DNA of 41,896 nucleotides from Pseudomonadota bacterium (GCA_023954855.1 JAGSGY010000049.1:1-41896), one strand, 5' to 3'. Positions 27,129 through 35,749 are shown, counted from the first letter of the stretch. Numbers and translations are program-made. The notes: a model not told the origin generated them from the letters alone.

Positions 27129-27665
27129 TTGGAGCCAGGTTCGTCGCTCGTACCCGCAGAGAAGCGGGGCGCGACCCATGGAGAAGGAACGCAGGATGCG
27201 CCTACGCCGCCCGATGTAGTGGGTGTTCCTTGGGGTGGACCCGAGTTTCTACACCTGCTGGCGCTGTATGCCGGTAGCTTCATCGCTACGTGCAGCATCA
27301 TCCTCGGGGCTTGGTATTTGGTGCTGCGCCCCGAACCGCAGAGCCCGGACGACCTCCGCTCCACGGTTCGTGAAGAGGTTCGTGACGCGTTGTCGGCGAC
27401 GAGCATCACCGGGGTGTACGCCGGGCGACTGGGTGAGGAACCCGTTTCGTTCCGTATCGAGTTGACCAGTGGTGGCGAACTCTCCGGTTTCGTGCAGCGA
27501 CGTGGCGAGGAGGTGGCTGCCACCGGCACCCAGACCGATGATGCCTTCACCTTCGTCGAGACAGGGACGGGCTGGGTTTGGACCGGAACGGCCACTGAAG
27601 CCGGCATCTCCGGAACTGCCCGAAACAGCACCGGGGCCCAAGGCACCTTCAAGGTGGAGCGCTGA
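27129..27665 (+). CDS. Single-pass membrane protein with sensor-like domain
   Basis: 178 residues from the TTG start. A short N-terminal region (about 1-45, Pro/Asp-rich) precedes one membrane helix (LLALYAGSFIATCSIILGAW). A linker follows (SPDDLRSTVREEVRDALSA) and then a beta-rich domain (about 100-178): GVYAGRLGEEPVSFRIEL ... SGGELSGF ... WTGTATEAGISGTAR. This domain parallels the C-terminus of the receptor kinase at 24315-26039 (GTA...[MI][ST]GT, SGG). The stop overlaps the pseudokinase ATG (TGATG). I infer that it forms a signalling pair with that protein, the two halves of a receptor encoded separately. No known family name fits with certainty. Confidence 0.68.
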   Translation: MEPGSSLVPAEKRGATHGEGTQDAPTPPDVVGVPWGGPEFLHLLALYAGSFIATCSIILGAWYLVLRPEPQSPDDLRSTVREEVRDALSATSITGVYAGRLGEEPVSFRIELTSGGELSGFVQRRGEEVAATGTQTDDAFTFVETGTGWVWTGTATEAGISGTARNSTGAQGTFKVER

Positions 27666-28768
27666 TGCTGATCATCGGAGAGCGCGAGGGACGCTGGTTC
27701 ATCGAGGACCTAGCACTGGCGGGCGAGACCCGGCTGTTCAAGGTGGCGCACACACGCAACGGTCAGCACGGCGTGCTTCGCCTGTTCACGGGAGACGAGG
27801 CGGGGCAGGCAGCTGCCGAACGTGCCGCGTCTGCGCTTCAGGGCATGGACCACGCGAGCATCCCAAGCCTTCTTGACCGCGGTGAGACCCGCGATGGCGA
27901 GCCGTGGATTGTCACTGAGGCCTTCGAGGGACGCTCGGTCGGCGACCTCATCGCCTTTGATCCCATGGAGCCGACTCGGGCCGCGCGAATCTTCGAGCAC
28001 CTCGGCGAAGCGATCGCCCATCTTCATGAGCGCGGATGGATTCACCGCGACGTGAACCCCGAGACGATCATCGTCACCGATGAAGACGAGGTGTGGCTAA
28101 TTGGCTTCGAGCACGCCCTCACGTCCCGTTCTCTCGAGAAGGTGGACGACCCCACCTTCGGCCCACTCGGCTACGTCGCCCCCGAAGTACTCCGCCTGTA
28201 CACCGATCACGGCCACCGGGCCGACCTCTACTCAACAGGGGTCGTGCTCTACGAGGCGATCACGGGTCGGTCCGCCTTCCCCGCCGCCATGATGGACACG
28301 AGCGCCAACCAAAAGGCGCGCTCACTGGCTTGGAAGACGCGGGACCGAGTGCTCGATCCCGGGCCCGATCAACCGCAGTGGCTTCGGGGTCTGGTGAAGA
28401 AGGCCACGCAGCCCGACCCCACCAAGCGGCTGAAGGACCACTACGCGCTCCTGGGCTGGCTGGACGCGGCGCGTGAAGAGTGGGATGAGCCCGAGGAGGA
28501 GGCTCCGTCGGCACTGGCGTCGCTGCCTCCTTTCCAGATGGGTGCGCCGAGCATCAAGCCGTCGATCTTGCCGAGCATTGGCCCGTCAATTGGCCCCCCG
28601 GCGTACACGTCCGCTCCTCAAGGAGACCAGCGCCCGCCGGCGCAGGTGATCTACAAGCAAGAGGCGCCACCGCCAGCGCTTCATGGTGTGGTCGCTGGCC
28701 TGCTCGGAGCCGTCTCTGGCGGCGTGCTCTCGGCGCTTTGGATTCTCGTCGACTTGGGCAAGCTCTAG
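27665..28768 (+). CDS. Membrane-anchored pseudokinase
   Basis: 367 residues. The kinase fold is recognisable (HRDVNPETI at 127-135, GPLGYVAPEV, ADLYSTGVVLYEAITGR) but key residues are changed. The VAIK Lys is R39 (VLRLF), the DFG Asp is Gly (G147 in IGFEHA), and the HRDxxxxN Asn is Thr (T134). Only the HRD Asp129 remains. ATP-Mg chemistry is therefore unlikely, and a scaffolding or regulatory role is expected. A Pro/Ser/Ile-rich linker (PSIKPSILPSIGPSIG) leads to a C-terminal membrane helix (about 344-362, GLLGAVSGGVLSALWIL). It is cotranslated with the membrane protein before it. Confidence 0.87.
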   Translation: MLIIGEREGRWFIEDLALAGETRLFKVAHTRNGQHGVLRLFTGDEAGQAAAERAASALQGMDHASIPSLLDRGETRDGEPWIVTEAFEGRSVGDLIAFDPMEPTRAARIFEHLGEAIAHLHERGWIHRDVNPETIIVTDEDEVWLIGFEHALTSRSLEKVDDPTFGPLGYVAPEVLRLYTDHGHRADLYSTGVVLYEAITGRSAFPAAMMDTSANQKARSLAWKTRDRVLDPGPDQPQWLRGLVKKATQPDPTKRLKDHYALLGWLDAAREEWDEPEEEAPSALASLPPFQMGAPSIKPSILPSIGPSIGPPAYTSAPQGDQRPPAQVIYKQEAPPPALHGVVAGLLGAVSGGVLSALWILVDLGKL

Positions 28769-28777
28769 GGCACGGCT

Positions 28778-29497
28778 CTAGAACCGGTAGCCCGCAGAGA
28801 ACACCCACGAGAAGCCGCTGGTCGGCCGTTGGTTGCCCGACCACTCGAACAGCTCGACCGTGTCTCCAGACACATCGTCGAGCTCGACAACGTCGGTGGT
28901 CCGGAAGCGAACGCCGACGAGGTAACGAAGCTCGAGTCCGGCGGTGAAGCCATTCGGAGCGACGCCGGCGACGCCGACACCCATGCCTGCTCGCAGGCCT
29001 GCGGTCGAGAAGTTGCCGTTCCCGCGGAGATCGTCGCTGTCGACGCGTGCACGAAACCGCGTCAGACTCGGTCCGGCGAGCAGGACGGCATAGGGGTCGA
29101 GGATTTCGAAGTTCGAGTAGTGGAAGGTTGCGCGGGCCGCCACTCCCGTCTCGACGAGGCGCCACCGCAGGTTCAGGTCGGTGCTTGCCCCAACCACGGT
29201 GCGACTCAGGAGTTGCAGGAACCAGGGCTGGCCGTAGTAGGCCTCCGCGCCGAGTCCGATCGAGAGGTCGCCCGCCTTGTAAACGCTTCCATCGACCGTG
29301 AGCTGGAGCTCATTCCAGGAGAGGAACGAGGTGAACAGGGACCAAGGCCCGTAGTTGGCTCCGGTGAACGCCAGCCGCACCTTCACCTCGACGGCCCCTG
29401 GCTCGAAGGCGGCGGGCGCGTGCCCCGGGCTCTCGACCTCGACGGATTCGACTAGAGCGGGCGGTGGGGGCAGGGGAGGAGGGGGCAGCAGCGGCAT
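28778..29497 (-). CDS. Probable outer-membrane beta-barrel protein
   Basis: 239 residues, no named family. The C-terminal part alternates hydrophobic and polar residues and ends in GYRF, the terminal-Phe signature of outer-membrane barrels. Strand-like segments include LSIGLGAEAYYG, LNLRWRLVETGVAARATF, RAGMGVGVAGVAPNGF and GLELRYLVGVRF. However, the N-terminus is MPLLPPPPLPPPPALVES, which is not a signal peptide, and an in-frame TAG lies four codons before the ATG, so an upstream start is excluded. Either the protein uses another start or export route, or a frameshift has removed the signal. It is convergent with the pseudokinase gene. Confidence 0.6.
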   Translation of the reverse strand: MPLLPPPPLPPPPALVESVEVESPGHAPAAFEPGAVEVKVRLAFTGANYGPWSLFTSFLSWNELQLTVDGSVYKAGDLSIGLGAEAYYGQPWFLQLLSRTVVGASTDLNLRWRLVETGVAARATFHYSNFEILDPYAVLLAGPSLTRFRARVDSDDLRGNGNFSTAGLRAGMGVGVAGVAPNGFTAGLELRYLVGVRFRTTDVVELDDVSGDTVELFEWSGNQRPTSGFSWVFSAGYRF

Positions 29498-29684
29498 GGG
29501 CGGATGCTACACGCCGTGGATGCATGCGTCTGGGTCGATCGCGATGTTGACGGTTCTCTGAAGGGTGGCGCTTGTGTTCGCGCCCCGCGAGTGGGTTCAA
29601 AGCCGTTTGCATCCGCGGGCTGTGCCTTCGCTTTTTGGGGCGGCGACTCGGTTTCTTCGGCTGATCCAACAAAAAATGAAGTTT

Positions 29685-29709
29685 GTTTGAATGGTCGGCG
29701 GATTCAAAC
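29685..29709 (+). promoter_or_regulatory. Palindrome before the lipoprotein gene
   Basis: GTTTGAAT (29685-29692) and ATTCAAAC (29702-29709) are perfect inverse complements 9 bases apart. The element ends 35 bases before the ATG at 29745, in the most AT-rich part of the region. It is a good operator candidate; the binding protein is unknown. Confidence 0.5.
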
Positions 29710-29744
29710 GTAAGGCATGGTGTCCCTGACGAATGGAGAGCAAC

Positions 29745-30722
29745 ATGCGCGTCCTCACTCTTGCAACGACCCTTGCCATGCTGGCGGCCTGCGACGGCGG
29801 CCTGCAGTTCAGCCACACTTCGACGCTGAACCAGGACACACGCGGCGTTGCGCTGAATGACAGCGATGATGCTCGCGTCGGAATGAGCGGCACCACCTGC
29901 GACGTCGACACTGACTACGGCTCCATCGGCACCGACTACGACTACCCGGGCAGCGAGGACACCATCCAGGACTCGACCCCCGAGAAGGTGGTCGTCACGT
30001 CCGGCAACGGCCTCCACATCCAGGACCGTGGCCCCGGAATGGGCGACGGCCGTGAGGACTACGACCTGCCCACCGCCGAATACTCCGAAGGCGTCTTGAT
30101 CGAAGACGGTGCCGTGGTTCTCGGTCACACGCCAAGCGGCTGCCATGTCAGCTGGCGGGGCCCGGAGCTCGACAACACGGTTCACCTCAAGCCCGATGTC
30201 TGCGCCTCCGGCCCGGCTCTCGAGGCTGACCCCGTGCTCGGCACCGCGTGGGTCGGGACGGCCGACGGTATCTACACCGCACCTCCCGAGGCCGACGCCG
30301 GCGTGAGCACCATCACCGAGACGCCCGCTGACCTGCTGGCCTTCGATGACTCCACCGGCTTCATGTACGCCGCCCTCAAGGGCTCCAACGAGGTTCGCGC
30401 TCTCGACCTCGACGGGAACGAGGTCTGGGTCACCGACGTCATGGCACAGGTCACGGACCTCGAAGACTTCGGCAGCCGGTCCAGCGCGCTCGTCAGCGTC
30501 ACCCACGACGACGGCAGCGGCTCTGTCCTGGTGCTCGACGGCCTGACCGGCCAGATCACTTCCGAGATGGGCACGCCCGATGGCAACCAGCGCATCGCTT
30601 CGTCGGCTGGCGGTGGCCAGATGGCGCTGGTCCGCGACAACGAGGTTCACTTCTACCAGGCCCACAACGGGTTCAACATGGACTTCGGAGACATCGTGGA
30701 AATCGCGGACGGCCTCGAGTAA
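29745..30722 (+). CDS. Secreted acidic lipoprotein, possible beta-propeller
   Basis: 325 residues. The lipoprotein signal is MRVLTLATTLAMLAAC with Cys16 acylated; GGAGAG precedes this ATG by 5 bases, so it is preferred to the ATG at 29733. The mature part is rich in Asp/Gly and low in Lys. Repeating blocks of the type VLGTAWVGTADGIYTAP, FMYAALKGSNEVRALDLDG, SVLVLDGLTGQ and MALVRDNEVHF suggest a PQQ-like or WD-like propeller, as in lipoproteins that read out surface or protein-quality signals. No family is certain. A strong terminator follows the stop. Confidence 0.75.
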   Translation: MRVLTLATTLAMLAACDGGLQFSHTSTLNQDTRGVALNDSDDARVGMSGTTCDVDTDYGSIGTDYDYPGSEDTIQDSTPEKVVVTSGNGLHIQDRGPGMGDGREDYDLPTAEYSEGVLIEDGAVVLGHTPSGCHVSWRGPELDNTVHLKPDVCASGPALEADPVLGTAWVGTADGIYTAPPEADAGVSTITETPADLLAFDDSTGFMYAALKGSNEVRALDLDGNEVWVTDVMAQVTDLEDFGSRSSALVSVTHDDGSGSVLVLDGLTGQITSEMGTPDGNQRIASSAGGGQMALVRDNEVHFYQAHNGFNMDFGDIVEIADGLE

Positions 30723-30741
30723 GCAGCCGCCGTTCGATGGC

Positions 30742-30767
30742 GAGGGCGTCGGTTTACCGGCGCCCTC
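30742..30767 (+). terminator. Intrinsic terminator after the lipoprotein gene
   Basis: GAGGGCGTCGGT pairs with ACCGGCGCCCTC, one G-T wobble, around a very short TT loop, followed by TCTC and a TTT. It lies 20 bases past the TAA at 30722 and before the xdhA start. Confidence 0.72.
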
Positions 30768-30858
30768 TCTCATTGGATCTTTGCCGGCCGAGCGGCACGC
30801 TCTTGCTTTTGCCTCCGCGCTCGCTACGATGGGCGGTCTATGCAGGGCTTCTGGCCCC

Positions 30859-30863
30859 GGAGG
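30859..30863 (+). promoter_or_regulatory. Ribosome site deciding the TTG start of xdhA
   Basis: GGAGG lies four bases before TTG at 30868. The in-frame ATG at 30829 has no ribosome site and would add 13 residues outside the conserved N-terminus. Confidence 0.6.
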
Positions 30864-30867
30864 CAGA

Positions 30868-32307
30868 TTGATTCGCTTCTCCCTGAACGGGAAGACCCTC
30901 GAGGCCGACACATCGCCAAACACCACGTTGCTCGACTTTCTTCGGCAAGAACAGCGCCTCACCGGCACCAAGGAAGGCTGCGCCGAGGGAGACTGCGGAG
31001 CCTGCACGGTCGCGCTCCTGGACCCAGATGCGGTCGGTGGGCCCGCATGGCGTGCGATCAACAGCTGCCTGACGCTGCTTCCGATGGTGAATGGACGCAC
31101 GTTGGTGACGGTTGAGGGACTGTCGGACGGCGAGACCCTACACCCGGCACAACAGGCGGTTGTGGAGCGCCTCGGCTCTCAGTGCGGCTACTGCACCCCC
31201 GGTGTGGTGATGAGCCTCTTCGAGAGCTGCTACCGCGATGACGCGGCTTCCGAGGCCGCTCAGAGCGACCAGATGTGCGGAAACCTCTGCCGCTGCACCG
31301 GCTACCGACCGATTCAGGATGCGGCGAAGGATGTCGCTGGATGTCGACCTGCCGATCGCTTCGCTGCGGCGTTGGTTCCTGCAGTGACAGATCCATCGGG
31401 GGCGTGGACGCGCGGAGACGAGAGTTGGTCGATGCCCGACGACTGGTCGGTGTTCTTCGATGCCGTCGAGCAAGAAGAGGCTCAGATCGTCTGCGGCGCC
31501 ACGGACCTCGGCCTGCAGGTGACCCAGCGCGGGGTTCGCTTCAGCACGCTGGTGTCCGTCGAGAGCCTTCCTGGTCTGCGTGACCTTCACGTGGATGGAG
31601 ATGTCGTTCACATTGGCGCGGCGGTGCCGTTGACCGACCTCGAGCGTTTCGCGGCCGAAGAGCTGCCCGTCGTCGCGCGGATGTTGCGCTTCTTCGGGTC
31701 ACGCCAGATCAAGCACCGGGCCACCCTTGGCGGAAACCTCTGCAACGCCTCACCCATCGGCGACATGGCTCCGGTGATGCTCGCCCTCGACGCGACGCTC
31801 GTGCTGCGGAGCCGCGCGGGTGAGCGCGAACTTCCGATTCGTGAGTTCTTCCTCGGATACCGCCAAACTGCGCTTGCGGCCGGCGAGGTCGTTGCTGCCA
31901 TCCGGGTGCGAAAGCCAGGGCCATCCGCCCGAGTCGGGGCCTACAAGGTGTCGCGCCGGCGCGAGATGGACATCAGCGCGGTGGCGCTGGGGGCCTGGGT
32001 CGAGGTCAGCGATGGTCTGGTCATCGCGGCGCGTCTCGGCTTCGGAGGCATGGCGGCGACGCCCAAGCGCGCCAGTGCGCTCGAAGCGGCACTGGTGGGG
32101 CAGCCCTGGACCATCGATGCGGTCGAGCGGCTGATCGGCCACCTCGACGAGGACTTTCAGCCCCTCTCTGACCATCGCGGATCGGCCTGGTATCGCCAGA
32201 CGGTCGCGAAGAACCTGGTGCGCGGCTTCGTCGAGGAGACCGAGCACGCGTCCTTTCAAGCCTTGCCGGATCGACCGCTCTCCACCATCGTGCAGGTGTC
32301 CAAATGA
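30868..32307 (+). CDS. xdhA: Xanthine dehydrogenase small subunit (FeS/FAD)
   Basis: 479 residues. Two [2Fe-2S] clusters are visible: plant-type C38-C43-C46-C67 in KEGCAEGDCGAC, and the second C106-C109-C137-C141-C143 region with CGYCTPGVVMSLF and CGNLCRCTGYRP. The FAD-binding domain has CGATDLGLQV and GGNLCNASPIGDMAPV. The subunit passes electrons from the molybdenum site to FAD and NAD. The TTG start is chosen because GGAGG precedes it and the protein then begins at the usual N-terminus. The stop overlaps the xdhB ATG (ATGA). The substrate is xanthine or hypoxanthine, judging from the large subunit. Confidence 0.93.
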   Translation: MIRFSLNGKTLEADTSPNTTLLDFLRQEQRLTGTKEGCAEGDCGACTVALLDPDAVGGPAWRAINSCLTLLPMVNGRTLVTVEGLSDGETLHPAQQAVVERLGSQCGYCTPGVVMSLFESCYRDDAASEAAQSDQMCGNLCRCTGYRPIQDAAKDVAGCRPADRFAAALVPAVTDPSGAWTRGDESWSMPDDWSVFFDAVEQEEAQIVCGATDLGLQVTQRGVRFSTLVSVESLPGLRDLHVDGDVVHIGAAVPLTDLERFAAEELPVVARMLRFFGSRQIKHRATLGGNLCNASPIGDMAPVMLALDATLVLRSRAGERELPIREFFLGYRQTALAAGEVVAAIRVRKPGPSARVGAYKVSRRREMDISAVALGAWVEVSDGLVIAARLGFGGMAATPKRASALEAALVGQPWTIDAVERLIGHLDEDFQPLSDHRGSAWYRQTVAKNLVRGFVEETEHASFQALPDRPLSTIVQVSK

Positions 32308-34568
32308 GCAGTCCGCTGCACAAGAGTGCGTCCCACGAGAGCGCGGTCGGCCACGTGACCGGACGGGCCCGCTACGTCGACGACATCGCCGAGCCCCACG
32401 ACACCGCGCACGCGGCAGTGGCGACAAGCACAGTGGCCGCGGGACGCTTGCTCGGACTTGAACTCACGGCGGCCCGCGCCCTGCCCGGAGTGCTTGGCGT
32501 CTACTCAGCGGCCGACATCCCCGGTGTGAACCGCATTGGGCCCATCGTGCACGACGAGCCACTACTCGCCGAGGACCAGGTGTTCTTCCACGGGCAAGCA
32601 CTCGCCGTCGTTGTGGCTGAGACCCGCGAGGTCGCTCGTGCCGCGGCGGCCCTGGTGAAGCCCCAGATCGAGCCGACACTTCCAGTGCTGACGATGGATG
32701 AAGCCATCGAGCGGGCAGACTTCCACACCGACGCCCACGTGATCGCTCGCGGAGACGTCGAGCAGGCGCTCGCTTCCGCTGCGGTGGTGGTTGAGCAGGA
32801 CGTTCGCACCGGCGGGCAGGACCACTTCTACCTCGAGACCCACGGCAGCTTCGCCCAGCCCGTCGAGGGTGGGCTCAAAGTGACCTCTTCGACCCAGCAT
32901 CCCACCGAGGTTCAGCGCGAGGTGGCGGCGGTGCTCGGCAAGCCGGCGTCTACGGTCGTCTGCGAGGTCGCTCGACTCGGCGGGGGCTTCGGCGGCAAGG
33001 AGTCCCAGGCCTCCCAGTTTGCCTGTCTTGCGGCGATGGGGGCTCACTTCACGGGTCGACCGGTGAAGCTGGTGCTCAAGCGGCATGAAGACATGGCGTG
33101 GACGGGCAACCGGCATCCCTTCTTGGGCCGCTACCGCGCTGGGTTCGATGCCCAAGGCAAGCTCGTCGGCTTTGCGGTGAAGATCTACTCGAACGGCGGC
33201 TGGACCAGTGATCTGTCGAGTCCCGTGATGGACCGCGCGCTGTTTCATCTCGACAATGCCTACCGAATTCCGGCGCTGCGCTTCGAGGGACGTGTCTGTC
33301 GCACCAACTTGCCTTCGAACACGGCCTTCCGCGGCTTTGGCGGCCCCCAGGGCGTGGCGGTGATCGAGGATGCGATGGAGCGCGGTGCCGCTGCGCTTGG
33401 CATCGACCCGGTCGAGCTGCGGCGTCGCAACTACTACGTCGATGGCGACGCGTGCCCCTACGGCCAAGTCGTGGACAACGTGCGGCTTCAGCGCATCACC
33501 GACCAGCTGCTCGAGAGCGCGGACTATGTCGCTCGACGCGCAGAGATTGACGCCTTCAACGCATCGTCCCGCTGGATTCGTCGCGGCATTGGCTTCGTGC
33601 CCCTGAAGTTCGGGATCAGCTTTACCGCCTCCCTGCTCAACCAGGCAGGCGCGCTGGTGCTCGTCTACGCCGACGGCTCAGTGCAGCTGAATCACGGCGG
33701 CACCGAGATGGGGCAGGGCTTGTACAGCAAGATGCTCGCGGTGGCAGCCGACACCCTGGGGGTGCGTCTCGACCAGATCCGCCACATGGCGACCTCGACC
33801 GAGAAGGTGCCGAACACCTCGGCAACGGCGGCGTCCTCGGGCACCGACCTGAATGGCGCAGCGGTGCTCGATGCTTGCACCACTGTGCGGGAGCGCATGC
33901 GTCCGGTGGCCGCCGAGATGCTCGATTGCAAGCCCGACGCGGTTCGTTTCGTCGACGGAAGCTGCGTCGCTGGCGACAGCTCCGTGCCTTTCGCAGATGT
34001 GGCCAACCTCTGCTGGGTCAAGCAGATTTCGCTCTCTTCGACCGGCTACTACGCCACCCCCGGCATCGCGTACGACGCCGAGACGGGCCGAGGCACGCCG
34101 TTTTTCTACTATGCCTACGGCGCGGCCTTCGCAGAGGTCGAGGTCGACGCGCGGACGGGGCAGTACGGCCTGGTTCGGGTCGATATTCTGCAGGATGTCG
34201 GCGACAGCCTGAACCCGAGCATCGACCGAGGACAGGTCGAAGGTGCCTTCGTGCAAGGGCTTGGCTGGCTCACCGTCGAGGAGCTGATCTACGACGACAG
34301 CGGACGGATGGCGACCCATGGGCCCTCGACCTACAAGATTCCGGCGGTCGGCGACATCCCCGCGGACTTCCGGGTCGCACTGCTCGATCGCTCGGCCCAG
34401 GAGGGCGTGATCGGTGGCAGTAAAGCCGTCGGCGAGCCTCCGTTCCTACTTGCCTTCGCGGCGCTCGGCGCGCTTCGCCATGCCGTCGGTTCGTTCGGTG
34501 GACTGCCCGAGATCGCAGTTCCTGCGACCCACGAGAGTGTGCTGCGCGCCATCGAGGCGCTTCGCTAG
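32304..34568 (+). CDS. xdhB: Xanthine dehydrogenase large subunit (molybdopterin)
   Basis: 754 residues, the molybdenum-cofactor subunit. Key residues for purine hydroxylation can be placed: the Glu in LGGGFGGKESQ (about 226-236), the Arg in AFRGFGGPQG (about 340), and the catalytic Glu in VGEPPF (about 709). GTEMGQGLYSKM (about 466) lies on the cofactor loop. The Arg and both Glu residues correspond to those of xanthine oxidoreductase, which favours xanthine rather than aldehyde. The start overlaps xdhA. No xdhC (cofactor-insertion) gene is next to it. The TAG shares CTAG with the convergent aldolase-like gene. Confidence 0.94.
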   Translation: MSSPLHKSASHESAVGHVTGRARYVDDIAEPHDTAHAAVATSTVAAGRLLGLELTAARALPGVLGVYSAADIPGVNRIGPIVHDEPLLAEDQVFFHGQALAVVVAETREVARAAAALVKPQIEPTLPVLTMDEAIERADFHTDAHVIARGDVEQALASAAVVVEQDVRTGGQDHFYLETHGSFAQPVEGGLKVTSSTQHPTEVQREVAAVLGKPASTVVCEVARLGGGFGGKESQASQFACLAAMGAHFTGRPVKLVLKRHEDMAWTGNRHPFLGRYRAGFDAQGKLVGFAVKIYSNGGWTSDLSSPVMDRALFHLDNAYRIPALRFEGRVCRTNLPSNTAFRGFGGPQGVAVIEDAMERGAAALGIDPVELRRRNYYVDGDACPYGQVVDNVRLQRITDQLLESADYVARRAEIDAFNASSRWIRRGIGFVPLKFGISFTASLLNQAGALVLVYADGSVQLNHGGTEMGQGLYSKMLAVAADTLGVRLDQIRHMATSTEKVPNTSATAASSGTDLNGAAVLDACTTVRERMRPVAAEMLDCKPDAVRFVDGSCVAGDSSVPFADVANLCWVKQISLSSTGYYATPGIAYDAETGRGTPFFYYAYGAAFAEVEVDARTGQYGLVRVDILQDVGDSLNPSIDRGQVEGAFVQGLGWLTVEELIYDDSGRMATHGPSTYKIPAVGDIPADFRVALLDRSAQEGVIGGSKAVGEPPFLLAFAALGALRHAVGSFGGLPEIAVPATHESVLRAIEALR

Positions 34569-34575
34569 CCGAAGC
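34559..34575. terminator. Short hairpin across the shared stop of xdhB and the aldolase gene
   Basis: GCTTCG and CGAAGC flank CTAGC. CTAG here is the stop of both genes. It is short and has no T-run, so terminator activity is uncertain. Confidence 0.3.
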
Positions 34576-35749
34576 ACTGCCCCATGCCGCGGTAGGTCGG
34601 CTCGCGAGCCACGATCACACCGTCCTCGACGAGGAGGTACTCGGCGAATCGCTCGGCGAGCTCTCCGCCTTTTGCGTGGCGGCAGACCACGGGGTCGCCC
34701 ACCCGTAGTGCGGTTTTCCCCAAGGTGAGGGGCGTCTGCACCTCGCCGAAGCCCTCGAGATCGAGGGGTGCCATGCCTTCGGGCAGGTGCACGATCGGAA
34801 GGCGGTCTGGGCCGGCGCTTCCACTCGCGATGAATCCGCCGCCGGCGCAGGTCACGAAGCCCTCGTCGCTCACGCGAGACACGGCGAGCGCGAAGAACGC
34901 CGCCGGGAGAAGCGGCAGGTCGGCATAGCCGTCGAAGAGGTGGGGGCAGAGAAAGCCAGAGCCGGCTGTGATTTCGGTGACACTGGGGTCACCTGAAGTG
35001 AAGCGTACCGACCCCGTTCCGCCGCCGTTCACCAGGGCGATGTCGAAGCCAGCCTCACGAAGTGCGGCGAGCACGTGTGCACGGCGATCGAGCACCATCG
35101 GCTTGCTACGGCGCTTGATGAAACGTCGAATCGGGTCGAGGTGGCGGCTCGTGGGGTTGTGCTCGCGAATGCCGGCGATCTGAGCCTCGTAGGCAAGCAC
35201 CGAGTCGAGGAGGACTCCAGGACTCTCTGCGATGCAGTGGGCCACCCGCATCGCATGCTCGGCGCTGCGGACCGGAGAACGTCGCACGCCGAAGTGCTGC
35301 CCGAGCGTCCGCCACGAGGCGTCGATGTCCAGACAAAGGCGCAGCTGGACTCCACCCGCCTGGGCTGCGTGTGAGAGCAAGGCGACGTGCTCTTCGCTGT
35401 CGACGGCCACGCGGATGGTGGTGGCGCCGGCGAGCTTTGCGAGTGCCGCAGCTTCGCTTGCCCGCGAGATGGGGTAGGCGAGCAGGAGGTCGTCGAATCC
35501 CTGCTCGGCCAGAAAGCAGGTCTCGGCGGCCGTGAAGGTCATCAGGCCTTGGAATCGGTCCCCGCCCCAATCGAGCAGGCGTCGCAAGAGGCCGACATGA
35601 CGGACGGACTTGGAGGCCACTCGCAGGGTGACTCGGTTGCCCATCTGAGTCTGCAGGAGCTCGAGATTCGAACGCATGGCGTCGAGGTCGACCCACGCGA
35701 CGGGCAGGGCCTCTTCCGCGAGAATGGCTTGCGTGGCCGGGTAGTTCAC
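34565..35749 (-). CDS. PLP-dependent alanine racemase/aldolase-like enzyme
   Basis: 394 residues. The N-terminal half matches the alanine racemase/D-threonine aldolase-type barrel: WVDLDAMRSNLELL, then ASKSVRHVGLLR with K47 as the likely PLP lysine, and LALVNGGGTG-like phosphate binding (VNGGGTGSVRF). The C-terminal part carries CRHAKGGELAERF, where a His and Cys or Asp normally form a metal or active site in D-serine dehydratase-like enzymes. The natural substrate may be a D-amino acid or beta-hydroxy amino acid; the sequence does not decide. The GTG start at 35749 overlaps the TetR stop (GTGA). Confidence 0.83.
   Translation of the reverse strand: MNYPATQAILAEEALPVAWVDLDAMRSNLELLQTQMGNRVTLRVASKSVRHVGLLRRLLDWGGDRFQGLMTFTAAETCFLAEQGFDDLLLAYPISRASEAAALAKLAGATTIRVAVDSEEHVALLSHAAQAGGVQLRLCLDIDASWRTLGQHFGVRRSPVRSAEHAMRVAHCIAESPGVLLDSVLAYEAQIAGIREHNPTSRHLDPIRRFIKRRSKPMVLDRRAHVLAALREAGFDIALVNGGGTGSVRFTSGDPSVTEITAGSGFLCPHLFDGYADLPLLPAAFFALAVSRVSDEGFVTCAGGGFIASGSAGPDRLPIVHLPEGMAPLDLEGFGEVQTPLTLGKTALRVGDPVVCRHAKGGELAERFAEYLLVEDGVIVAREPTYRGMGQCFG

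Noticed and set aside
29310-31100. A 596-codon open frame on the minus strand across the lipoprotein and xdhA starts
   Set aside because: It crosses two well-supported genes and a terminator, and its translation has no motif.
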